DNA of 8,654 nucleotides from JBDHXE01 sp039810525 (GTDB lineage Bacteria; Bacteroidota; Ignavibacteria; Kapaibacteriales; UBA2268). Position numbers and translations under genes: made by a program. Below are positions 1 through 6,200 of this stretch, piece after piece; the first letter of the stretch is position 1; each line of letters starts with the position of its first letter. The notes under the pieces are model-generated. The model saw only the letters and a program-made list of their open reading frames with translations, was not told where the DNA came from and did no database searches. The DNA lies in contig JBDHXE010000100.1 of the NCBI GenBank assembly GCA_039810525.1, positions 1 through 8,654 on the forward strand. Reading direction: 5' to 3'.

Positions 1-1
1 T

Positions 2-472
2 TTGGCGATAAGCTCAGCAATCGTTACTATAACGTCAAAGCATCCCGTCAAAAGTGCAATGGCTCTTATTTTCCACTTCTTTATGCTAAGTGGTCTATAC
101 CTTACCCTAAACGCACAATTCTTAGCTGTACTACAAGTACTAGTCTATGCTGGAGCTATTATGGTAATGGTAGTATTCGTAATAATGCTATTAAATTTGG
201 GAGACGAAGAAAAATTAAAGAAAAAATTCCAATCAGCCCAATTTATATCGATTGGTTTAGGACTTGCATTAATTGCTATGCTGATTAGCGTATTTGTAGC
301 CAGTTTTGACTTCCGCCAATTCGACCCCAACCTATCTGCAAACATAGGCACAGTACAATCATTAGGCAAACTACTATTCTCAGACTTCCTATTCCCAATA
401 GAAAGCATTGCTATACTACTTACAGCTGCCATTGTTGGAGCAATCGTATTAGCCAAAAGAAAGTTGAATTAA
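2..472 (+). CDS. nuoJ: NADH-quinone oxidoreductase subunit J, 5' partial
   Basis: NuoJ is a membrane subunit of respiratory complex I (NDH-1), which transfers electrons from NADH to quinone and pumps protons across the cytoplasmic membrane. The 156 visible residues carry the family core: KHPVKSA near residues 13-19, then the conserved helix around FLAVLQVLVYAGAIMV (40-55) leading into FVIMLLNLGDEE, and a last helix at about 131-152 with FPIES and a basic tail. The family usually has five membrane segments; the later four are complete here, and the first is cut. NuoJ proteins are normally about 10 residues longer at the N-terminus, and the frame is open to the window edge, so the TTG at position 2 is not taken as the start. 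The stop is TAA at 470-472. nuoK follows after 14 bases, as in standard nuo operons. Confidence 0.95.
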   Translation: MAISSAIVTITSKHPVKSAMALIFHFFMLSGLYLTLNAQFLAVLQVLVYAGAIMVMVVFVIMLLNLGDEEKLKKKFQSAQFISIGLGLALIAMLISVFVASFDFRQFDPNLSANIGTVQSLGKLLFSDFLFPIESIAILLTAAIVGAIVLAKRKLN

Positions 473-473
473 A

Positions 474-477
474 AAGG
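474..477 (+). promoter_or_regulatory. Ribosome binding site of nuoK
   Basis: AAGG lies 9 bases before the nuoK ATG at 487, inside the 14-base gap after the nuoJ stop. It supports the chosen start and cotranscription of the two genes. Confidence 0.5.
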
Positions 478-486
478 TAAAAAAAT

Positions 487-795
487 ATGCAATCAATACC
501 ATTAGAATATTATCTTATTGTTTCAGCAGTACTCTTCACAATAGGTACAATTGGCGTTCTTACCAGAAGAAACGCAATAATTATATTTATGAGTCTCGAA
601 ATTATGCTAAATTCTGTCAACCTTACACTAGTATCATTCTCGTCATTCTTTGGCAATGCTACTGGGCAAGTATTCGTATTCTTCGTAATGAGCGTAGCTG
701 CTGCCGAAGCCGCTATAGGCTTAGCCATTTTCCTAGCACTATTTAGACTCAAAAAAACTATATATGTAGATGAAGTCAACCTATTAAAATGGTAA
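487..795 (+). CDS. nuoK: NADH-quinone oxidoreductase subunit K
   Basis: NuoK is a small antiporter-like membrane subunit of complex I with three transmembrane helices. At 102 residues it is full length. Helix 1 spans about 7-24, followed by the LTRRNAIIIF motif. Helix 2 contains FMSLEIMLN with Glu38, and helix 3 contains AAAEAAIGLAI with Glu74. By position these match the two buried proton-path glutamates known as Glu36 and Glu72 in E. coli. The C-terminus, YVDEVNLLKW, resembles FCB-group NuoK proteins. The ATG at 487 has an AAGG ribosome site and gives the expected N-terminus (PLEYYL). In most bacteria nuoL follows directly, but here a cheW gene follows after 27 bases and no nuoL, nuoM or nuoN appears anywhere in the window. 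Confidence 0.97.
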   Translation: MQSIPLEYYLIVSAVLFTIGTIGVLTRRNAIIIFMSLEIMLNSVNLTLVSFSSFFGNATGQVFVFFVMSVAAAEAAIGLAIFLALFRLKKTIYVDEVNLLKW

Positions 796-810
796 TTATA
801 ATCAATATAC

Positions 811-815
811 AGAGG
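811..815 (+). promoter_or_regulatory. Ribosome binding site of cheW
   Basis: AGAGG lies 7 bases before the ATG at 823. It decides in favour of that start over the internal ATG at 862 (Met14), which would still keep the whole CheW domain. Confidence 0.55.
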
Positions 816-822
816 CATTAAT

Positions 823-1281
823 ATGAACAACGAAACCCAAACACAAGCAGTTCATACCAATATGTTAGAACTCGTGGGATTTATTATTGCTAACGAATTC
901 TTCGCACTCGAAATCAATTCAATATGCGAAATCATCAAAGTAAACGATATTACACGCGTACCCAATACACCAAGCTATATTAGAGGCGTTATCAACCTAC
1001 GCGGCAAAGTTATCCCAATCATAGATATGAGAGAAAAACTCAACCTAGACCACATTACATACGACAAAAACACAAGAATTATTATACTTGAATTTAACAA
1101 TATGATAGTTGGCATCATCGTAGATGCAGTTAGAGAAGTATTAAGAATAGACGCCGCCGTTACCGAACCACCACCAGCTGTAGTCAAAGGCATTGCAAGC
1201 GATTATATTTCAGCAATCGGAAAATTAGACGACAAACTAATTAATATACTAAACCTCGACTATCTACAGAGCAACCACTAA
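823..1281 (+). CDS. cheW: CheW-like chemotaxis coupling protein
   Basis: CheW is a cytoplasmic adaptor that joins methyl-accepting chemoreceptors to the histidine kinase CheA in signalling arrays. The 152-residue protein is a single CheW domain (about residues 15-148). It opens with GFIIANEFFALEINSICEI, followed by the strongly conserved block VPNTPSYIRGVINLRGK (46-62) and the VIPIIDMREKL stretch (63-73). The second half has the VGIIVDAVREVLRI strand-helix-strand unit (96-109) and a typical end, GKLDDKLINILNLDYL. There is no CheY-like or kinase domain, so it is a plain adaptor rather than CheV or CheA. No other chemotaxis gene lies in the window, so its partners are elsewhere. It could also serve a CheA-like system controlling something other than swimming. 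Placement 27 bases after nuoK suggests cotranscription with the nuo genes. Confidence 0.95.
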   Translation: MNNETQTQAVHTNMLELVGFIIANEFFALEINSICEIIKVNDITRVPNTPSYIRGVINLRGKVIPIIDMREKLNLDHITYDKNTRIIILEFNNMIVGIIVDAVREVLRIDAAVTEPPPAVVKGIASDYISAIGKLDDKLINILNLDYLQSNH

Positions 1282-1289
1282 TAACTATA

Positions 1290-1901
1290 ATGTTAGAATA
1301 CCTCATTGGATTAATTGTTGGTGTACACTGGTATTGGGTATTAATATTCGCCTTCTTCATCACATTTGCTGAAAACGTCTTTCCACCAGTTCCCGGAGAT
1401 TCTGGCCTACTATTCGCAGGCACACTCATTGGATTAGGAATAGTTGGATTTACAGAAATGCTCATTACATCCACACTCGGAGGCATAATTGGATTCGCCA
1501 TAGTCTACAAAATTGGCTACCGATTCGAAAGAAAAGTAGTAGAATCCGGAAAAATCAAATTTATTTCAATAGAAAACCTAAATACAGTCGAAAATTGGTT
1601 CAACAAATATGGATACTGGATCATCATAGGCAATAGATTCATATCTGGAATACGCGCTATAGTAGGATTCTTCGCTGGTATGTCGCGAATCAACTTCACC
1701 ATCACAATGATATTAGCTGGAATTAGCTCACTAATTTGGAACTCCATTCTACTGCTAGTCGGCGCTTCATTCGGAGACAATTGGAAGCTCATAGACAAAT
1801 ATATATCACTATACGGATACATAATGCTACCTATAGTAATACTCATCATTATCTACTTCCTTTGGAAAAACTTCAGAAAAAAAAATAATACCAAAAAATA
1901 A
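1290..1901 (+). CDS. DedA family (SNARE-associated/VTT domain) membrane protein
   Basis: DedA proteins are inner-membrane proteins of about 200-220 residues, tied to envelope homeostasis; several bacterial members act as undecaprenyl-phosphate or phospholipid flippases. This 203-residue protein has the expected pattern. FAENVFPPVPGD (27-37) contains Glu28 and Asp37, matching the conserved acidic pair. A G-rich helix follows (43-75). The motif at 115-134, NRFISGIR...FFAGMSRI, holds Arg116, Arg122 and Arg133. Two more hydrophobic segments lie at about 136-160 and 176-192, and the tail is lysine-rich. Many members have proline in RF[IV]P, whereas this one has Gly120. The ATG at 1290 lies 8 bases after the cheW stop without a clear Shine-Dalgarno, suggesting translational coupling. 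The substrate cannot be told from sequence. Confidence 0.9.
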   Translation: MLEYLIGLIVGVHWYWVLIFAFFITFAENVFPPVPGDSGLLFAGTLIGLGIVGFTEMLITSTLGGIIGFAIVYKIGYRFERKVVESGKIKFISIENLNTVENWFNKYGYWIIIGNRFISGIRAIVGFFAGMSRINFTITMILAGISSLIWNSILLLVGASFGDNWKLIDKYISLYGYIMLPIVILIIIYFLWKNFRKKNNTKK

Positions 1902-1942
1902 AACAAAAATTCCTATTGCAACTTATAAGAAAAATTATTAGA

Positions 1943-1965
1943 TTTGTAAAAAAGTAATTTACAAA
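1943..1965. repeat. Perfect 8-bp inverted repeat just upstream of a GTG start
   Basis: TTTGTAAA (1943-1950) and its exact reverse complement TTTACAAA (1958-1965) flank a 7-base spacer. The pair ends one base before the GTG start of the SprA-related gene. The geometry suits either a dimeric repressor operator or a small hairpin that would occlude the start region. No U-run follows, so it is not a convincing terminator for the upstream operon. In an A/T-rich gap, chance is possible. Confidence 0.35.
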
Positions 1966-1966
1966 A

Positions 1967-2560
1967 GTGATAAATAGCGATTACAATATTGATCAAAATT
2001 CATACTATCATCAATACACAATCAATAATATTAATGATAGCAAAGACGATAATTCATACCCATTATCCAAAGACAATAAACCTACAAACAATAAAAGCGA
2101 CACATTAACCATTAACCAAAAAGAACTTAGTAGCCAAGACACACAACTAATAGAAAAACTAAAAACAATCGACCAAAACGTTAGAGCACACGAACAAGCA
2201 CATATATCAGCAGGAGGCAATTTAGTTAGAGGAGGAGCCACATTCCAATACCAAAAAGGACCAGACGGCAAACAATACGCCGTAGCAGGCGAAGTAAAAA
2301 TAGATGCCTCCCCCATACCAGACAACCCACAAGCCACAATTACCAAAATGCAACAAGTCAGCAGAGCCGCTTTGGCACCAAGCGACCCATCACCACAAGA
2401 TAGAAAAGTTGCCTCAGAAGCATCACAAATTCAAGCAAGAGCCATTTTAGAAAAAAATTCCCTAAACAAAAACGATAAATCAAAAATTCAAAACTCAATT
2501 ATTGCAAAATACACCACACACCAAGCCAATACCTATAAACAAATCAACAGCACCACATAA
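1967..2560 (+). CDS. SprA-related putative metalloprotease-like protein
   Basis: This matches the SprA-related family (named putative metalloprotease in several bacteria), whose biochemical role is not established. The core is at about residues 66-165. It has VRAHEQAH (72-79), an HExxH zinc-site pattern with His75, Glu76 and His79, then SAGGNLVRGGATFQYQ, GPDGKQYAVAGEV (98-110), the IDASPIPDNPQATI block and KMQQVSRAALAPSDPS. The first 65 residues are polar, rich in Asn, Asp, Ser and Lys, with no signal peptide or membrane segment. The last 30 or so residues are also polar, and the total of 197 residues is normal for the family. The start is GTG at 1967: an in-frame TAA sits at 1955-1957 and the first in-frame ATG is at residue 128, beyond the HExxH. 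No Shine-Dalgarno is visible. It is unrelated to the gliding/T9SS protein SprA despite the name. Whether it is proteolytic is untested. Confidence 0.85.
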   Translation: MINSDYNIDQNSYYHQYTINNINDSKDDNSYPLSKDNKPTNNKSDTLTINQKELSSQDTQLIEKLKTIDQNVRAHEQAHISAGGNLVRGGATFQYQKGPDGKQYAVAGEVKIDASPIPDNPQATITKMQQVSRAALAPSDPSPQDRKVASEASQIQARAILEKNSLNKNDKSKIQNSIIAKYTTHQANTYKQINSTT

Positions 2561-2583
2561 CTAACAAAATACCCATCACTACA

Positions 2584-3687
2584 CTACAAACCAACCACAA
2601 TATTAGCTAAATTATCCCAAGTTGCCACCCTCTTATAATTATTAATATTCGACCTAAATACATTAATATCACTACTAAAATATTCCTCCACAGCCCTTGC
2701 TATCAACAATGGATCTGACTTCTCAATTACAATACCCGAACCATAAGGATCTACCATCGCTCGCAAACCACCCGTATCACTCACTATCACAGGCAGATCA
2801 AACTGATAAGAAGTACCCACAGCAGCAGATTGAGTAGCAGACTTATAAGGCAATACACATACATCAGAAGCACAGAAAAAATCTACAACCTCACTATCAG
2901 CAATATAACGATTATGAAAATGCACCCTATCCCCAAGATTATACCTTTTAACTATCGCATCATACTTATCATACGAATCATAAACCTCCCCACCTATCAG
3001 CAAATGATAATCATTACCCAACAAACTCATCGCCTCAATCAAATTATCAAGACCCTTATAATCACGTATCAACCCAAAAAACAAAAGCAACTTCTTATCA
3101 TTAGCTATACCAAGCCTTTTACGTGCCACACTACTATCCACCCTCTCACCAAAATGACTATAAAAAGGGAACACCGCCTCCTTATACAAAGCATTAGGTT
3201 TAAAAGATAAAAGCTCATCTCTTACAGAGCTACTCATCACCACAAAAGCATCAGCACTACCCAAAAAATACTTAATTAACTGAATATCGCCCAGCCTCCT
3301 CTCATGAGGGATTACATTATCTATAATAGCCACCCTACGCGTCTTATTTTTAAGCAATCTCAAAACACTACCAACTGACGGAGCAAAAAATGGCATCCAA
3401 AATCTTACCAACGTTATATCAGGTGCGTACCTCAATATCTTGTTAGCAGCAGAAATATAACTAAAAGGATTGACCGTACTCAATATCGCCTCCGAATCTA
3501 TTGGCTCAGCAATATCATCACTCTGCACATACTGAGATGTACCCGGGAAAATCAACTTAGGATATTGAGTTGTAAAATTAAAAGCCCGTACCTCATTATT
3601 CTTCTTCAACGCATTATATAGATTTGCATTAAATTGAGCCGCGCCACCACGAAAAGGATAAAATGAAGACAAATAAGCTATTTTCAT
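2584..3687 (-). CDS. GT4-type glycosyltransferase (GT-B fold)
   Basis: This is a probable sugar transferase using an activated nucleotide sugar, acting at the cytoplasmic side in glycan or glycolipid assembly. The N-terminal domain begins MKIAYLSSFYPFRGGAAQFN (1-20), the usual GT-B opening with a glycine-rich acceptor loop. The C-terminal domain contains LLLFFGLIRDYKGLDNLIEA (200-219), then LLIGGEVYD, FFCASDVCVLPYKSATQS (270-287) and LPVIVSDTGGLRAMV (298-312). The EX7E acidic pair typical of GT4 enzymes is not present: the aligned positions are about Ala284 and Thr292. Related FCB enzymes with a TQS motif also lack it, as far as I recall. At 367 residues it is complete. The ATG at 3687 is chosen over an upstream TTG (3699) because it gives the canonical N-terminus. 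It is divergent from a methyltransferase gene and convergent with the SprA-related gene. Donor and acceptor are unknown. Confidence 0.9.
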   Translation of the reverse strand: MKIAYLSSFYPFRGGAAQFNANLYNALKKNNEVRAFNFTTQYPKLIFPGTSQYVQSDDIAEPIDSEAILSTVNPFSYISAANKILRYAPDITLVRFWMPFFAPSVGSVLRLLKNKTRRVAIIDNVIPHERRLGDIQLIKYFLGSADAFVVMSSSVRDELLSFKPNALYKEAVFPFYSHFGERVDSSVARKRLGIANDKKLLLFFGLIRDYKGLDNLIEAMSLLGNDYHLLIGGEVYDSYDKYDAIVKRYNLGDRVHFHNRYIADSEVVDFFCASDVCVLPYKSATQSAAVGTSYQFDLPVIVSDTGGLRAMVDPYGSGIVIEKSDPLLIARAVEEYFSSDINVFRSNINNYKRVATWDNLANIVVGL

Positions 3688-3737
3688 AAATATTAGCAAT
3701 TTTTAAGAAAAAAGAACGTAATATAACATTTATTTTT

Positions 3738-3741
3738 AGAG
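3738..3741 (+). promoter_or_regulatory. Weak ribosome binding site of the methyltransferase gene
   Basis: AGAG lies 7 bases before the ATG at 3749, a partial Shine-Dalgarno match in the 61-base divergent gap. A TATAAC box at 3722-3727 in the same gap could be a -10 element, but no matching -35 is seen. Confidence 0.3.
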
Positions 3742-3748
3742 TAACAAA

Positions 3749-4561
3749 ATGTCCGCTAACATAAAAGACAAACTAAAACAAGCGGGAATCAGCGATAATA
3801 CCATTTACTACTGGGGTTATATGTACGACCTCGGCCAGACCTATATAGTGCCACTACTTAAAAAATTGAACATTTTCAAAAATGGAGACAAAGTAGCTGA
3901 AATTGGCTCAGCCGAAGGCGGTGTATTACATTCATTTCTCGACAACGGCTCTACCGAAGCATTAGGTACCGATATTGCTAAAACGCGATTAGAAGAAGGC
4001 CAAAAAATAGCCAAAATTCTCGGATACAATACACAATACCTATACCACGACATAGTAAACCAAGATATTATGCCCCAATGGGAAGAAAAATACAACTTAG
4101 TAATACTTAGAGACGTAATAGAGCACTTAGATCACCCAGACAGAGCCATATCCAATATAAGAAATATTATCACACCCGGAGGCTATCTATTCATTACATT
4201 CCCACCTTACAATACACCCTATGGAGGCCATCAGCACACACTAAAAGGCAACCTTATAACTAAATTACCATATATACACCTATTACCCAAAAGCATATTC
4301 TTTAGATTAATCAAAAGTGGCAGACCACAAGATATTATAGAAGTAAAAAGACTAAAACAACTAAGATTCGACCCCGAAAAAATGGAAAATATCGCAGTAA
4401 AAGAAGGCTATAAAGTAGAATATAGAGAATTTTTTCTGATTAGACCCGTATTCAAAATGAAATTTGGCCTCAACCCTATCAAACTGCCATTTGCACGAAA
4501 TTTAAAGATCTTACGTAATTATTTTTCACTTGAAGCGTTATATATTCTAAAGAAAATTTAA
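3749..4561 (+). CDS. Class I SAM-dependent methyltransferase
   Basis: This is a methyltransferase of the broad Methyltransf_11/UbiE-like type, transferring a methyl group from S-adenosylmethionine to an unknown acceptor. SAM-binding motif I is VAEIGSAEGGVL (49-60). The acidic end of strand 2 is GTDIAKTRLEEG (73-84), and the motif IV/post-I region is LVILRDVIEHLDHP (117-130) with the common IEHL. Motif VI is TPGGYLFITFPPY (142-154). After this the protein departs from the small-molecule enzymes, with about 110 residues containing GGHQH (159-163) and a basic, aromatic tail. That form is common among enzymes in surface-polysaccharide loci. The protein has 270 residues and no signal or membrane segment. 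Its position divergent from a glycosyltransferase supports a glycan-modifying role, but this is inference. Confidence 0.87.
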   Translation: MSANIKDKLKQAGISDNTIYYWGYMYDLGQTYIVPLLKKLNIFKNGDKVAEIGSAEGGVLHSFLDNGSTEALGTDIAKTRLEEGQKIAKILGYNTQYLYHDIVNQDIMPQWEEKYNLVILRDVIEHLDHPDRAISNIRNIITPGGYLFITFPPYNTPYGGHQHTLKGNLITKLPYIHLLPKSIFFRLIKSGRPQDIIEVKRLKQLRFDPEKMENIAVKEGYKVEYREFFLIRPVFKMKFGLNPIKLPFARNLKILRNYFSLEALYILKKI

Positions 4562-4569
4562 TATATTTG

Positions 4570-4575
4570 TATAAT
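4570..4575 (+). promoter_or_regulatory. Possible -10 box before the small Q-rich gene
   Basis: TATAAT is a perfect match to the general sigma-70 -10 consensus. It lies 27 bases before the ATG at 4603 and only 9 bases after the methyltransferase stop. No good -35 is visible at the usual spacing, and the region is very A/T-rich. It suggests the small gene could be transcribed on its own. Confidence 0.3.
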
Positions 4576-4591
4576 TGTTACACTAAATATT

Positions 4592-4595
4592 AAGG
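4592..4595 (+). promoter_or_regulatory. Ribosome binding site of the small Q-rich gene
   Basis: AAGG lies 7 bases before the ATG at 4603. Most genes in this window lack a clear Shine-Dalgarno, so its presence here strengthens the case that this short reading frame is translated, and it favours 4603 over the ATG at 4609. Confidence 0.5.
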
Positions 4596-4602
4596 TAATT
4601 AT

Positions 4603-4839
4603 ATGGCTATGGACGTAGAAAAAATACTCGAAAATAAAGCTATTGAACAAATGTACAGAGCTGACGAAAAGCCAGCCAACAATCAGATACAGCAGAAAGT
4701 ACTTGAAAGCGCCATCAAAGGTGAGACTAGCCCCCAGCAGCAAGCGATGCAATTACTAATTACTGCACCTAACCTTAACCAAACACAGCAAAACGCTCAG
4801 CAGCAAATAAAACAAGGATTCTTAGATATTAAAATATAA
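4603..4839 (+). CDS. Small glutamine-rich hypothetical protein
   Basis: I do not recognise this 78-residue protein. The first 25 residues are charged and look helical (MAMDVEKILENKAIEQMYRA). From about residue 28 to 71 it is very rich in glutamine, with clusters QIQQ (28-31), QQQ (45-47) and QQQ (66-68); 15 of 78 residues are Gln. A hydrophobic patch, AMQLLITAP (48-56), separates the clusters, and the end, GFLDIKI, is short and apolar. There is no signal peptide, membrane helix or cysteine. Evidence that it is real: a good ribosome site, position 41 bases after the methyltransferase stop in the same direction, and a TATAAT box in between. A 64-residue antisense frame over the same bases has no such support. 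The heptad-like spacing of hydrophobic residues suggests a helical, perhaps oligomeric, protein, which is inference. Confidence 0.6.
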   Translation: MAMDVEKILENKAIEQMYRADEKPANNQIQQKVLESAIKGETSPQQQAMQLLITAPNLNQTQQNAQQQIKQGFLDIKI

Positions 4840-4918
4840 TTGATAACCCTCTTATGCAATTACAAAAATGAGGTCAGAAATAAGATAATTAGCAAAGAAT
4901 AAGCAACTCATCAGATAT

Positions 4919-4948
4919 TTAGATAAATTACATACACTTTTTATCTAA
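4919..4948. terminator. 9-bp inverted repeat in convergent gap, possible bidirectional terminator
   Basis: TTAGATAAA (4919-4927) and TTTATCTAA (4940-4948) are exact reverse complements around a 12-base loop. They lie in the 195-base gap where forward and reverse genes converge, which is where a shared terminator is expected. The stem has one G:C pair and is not followed by a clean T-run, so it would be weak. The rest of the gap (4840-5034) shows no convincing open frame or other signal. Confidence 0.3.
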
Positions 4949-5034
4949 TACTATCATATTTTGTTAGTCATAGTCCCTACACCTACTATCACACCATCAA
5001 CCCTCTTTTTAATAACCATTCTATACAATTAATA

Positions 5035-6198
5035 CTATATACTCTTACTTTGAATACCAAACTTAGATTGAATCTTCACATATAATTTAAGAAAATAATC
5101 CCTTATATTATCAGAATACTTTGATAAAACTACAAAGAAAACAACAGTAACCAAAGCAAGTAATACCGTATAATAAGGATTCAGCGTTTGCCCTATCAAA
5201 TCTCTATAACCCTTATTAATACCAGTACCATATACCACTAAAATATGCACTATATATATCATCATCGTCTTCTTACCAACCGTAGATAAAATCACAGGAA
5301 TCTTAAACTTATTAGCTATTATCGACAATACACCAGATATTATCAATACATTACCCAAATGAAAAAACTGCACATTATGATACTGCAAATACAGAAAATC
5401 CTCCAATTTTGTTACATCATACATATACCCCAGCACAGCACCCGAAAAAATTGACAATAACACACCAATCACCATAGTCAATATCGAAAACTTAGTATTA
5501 TACGCAATCTTAGCAGACTTCGATAAAATATAACCATAAAATCCACCAAACAATACAAAACCCATCCAAGGTACCAATGGAAAATTTGAACCAAAATTAG
5601 CAGTAAAATAACTCGCCAACGGCAATGGAAAATGAAGCAACCAATTAGTATGAAACACATAAGGATATATCAAAAAAAGAAATCCACCCAAAAATGGATA
5701 ACTTATCCATACAGGCAACTTAACCAATTTCTGCAAACCAAACAATAAAACCAACGTAAGTAAGCCCAATGCTATACAATGCAACGCATCTACAGCAAAT
5801 GAAGACTGATACGAAAACACATCAAAATCCCCCATATTCTTCAATATATCAGGATTAAACCGCATCAAATAACCCACAAAAAGTAAAAATATCGACCTTT
5901 TGATACCCTTTACCACCCTTTCGTTCTCCCAAAATGGAGTATCTTTTCGCAACAACAAATACGTAAAAATAGTTCCCGACGAAAAGAAAAACACAGGCGC
6001 TGTTATTCCACGCATAAAATTCCATATACTATAAATCCAATAACTTGTATCCTGATACTCAGGAGCCAATACCGTACCTACTACATGCCCTTGCAGCATC
6101 ATCAAAATCGCATAAGCTCGCATCAAATCAATAAAAACCAACCTACGTGATTGTTTGCTATGATCAATAGCATTCCTAAAATCTATATACTCTGTCAA
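5035..6198 (-). CDS. Multi-spanning acyltransferase, DUF1624/heparan-alpha-glucosaminide N-acetyltransferase type
   Basis: This integral membrane protein resembles acyltransferases that move an acyl group onto sugars or other envelope molecules; bacterial members are mostly uncharacterised. The diagnostic N-terminus is RLVFIDLMRAYAILMMLQGH (19-38), with Asp24, Arg27 and His38. It is followed by the block at 59-75 with WNFMRGITAPVF and SSG. Later landmarks are DALHCIALGL (137-146), FPLVPWMGFVLFGG (206-219) and GKKTMMIYIVHILVVYG (308-324). About ten hydrophobic segments are visible and the C-terminal tail is basic. At 387 residues it is complete. The start is TTG at 6198: the next in-frame ATG (Met26) would cut into the conserved motif, and an in-frame TAA lies at 6208-6210. 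The TTG comes 2 bases after the pgi stop, implying an operon with coupled translation. OpgC-like acyltransferase is the main alternative. Confidence 0.82.
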   Translation of the reverse strand: MTEYIDFRNAIDHSKQSRRLVFIDLMRAYAILMMLQGHVVGTVLAPEYQDTSYWIYSIWNFMRGITAPVFFFSSGTIFTYLLLRKDTPFWENERVVKGIKRSIFLLFVGYLMRFNPDILKNMGDFDVFSYQSSFAVDALHCIALGLLTLVLLFGLQKLVKLPVWISYPFLGGFLFLIYPYVFHTNWLLHFPLPLASYFTANFGSNFPLVPWMGFVLFGGFYGYILSKSAKIAYNTKFSILTMVIGVLLSIFSGAVLGYMYDVTKLEDFLYLQYHNVQFFHLGNVLIISGVLSIIANKFKIPVILSTVGKKTMMIYIVHILVVYGTGINKGYRDLIGQTLNPYYTVLLALVTVVFFVVLSKYSDNIRDYFLKLYVKIQSKFGIQSKSI

Positions 6199-6200
6199 TT

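Noticed and set aside
2..30. TTG at position 2 as the true start of nuoJ
   Set aside because: The family N-terminus extends about ten residues further, and the frame is open at the window edge, so the gene is truncated by the window.
145..456. 103-residue minus-strand frame opposite nuoJ, and similar frames opposite nuoK (510-830), cheW (975-1193) and DedA (1241-1849)
   Set aside because: Antisense shadows of clearly conserved genes; the translations show no family features and no ribosome sites.
1877..1885. Run of nine A residues near the end of the DedA gene, considered as a phase-variation tract
   Set aside because: It lies in the last ten codons, beyond the conserved domain, and long A-runs are expected at this base composition.
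2830..3210. 126-residue plus-strand frame inside the glycosyltransferase
   Set aside because: Low-complexity Ile/Thr/Pro/His-rich translation, as expected from the A/C-rich plus strand opposite a real gene.
4558..4752. 64-residue minus-strand hydrophobic frame opposite the Q-rich gene
   Set aside because: No ribosome site and no family resemblance; its hydrophobicity comes from reading glutamine and other polar codons in antisense. The plus-strand frame has better signals.
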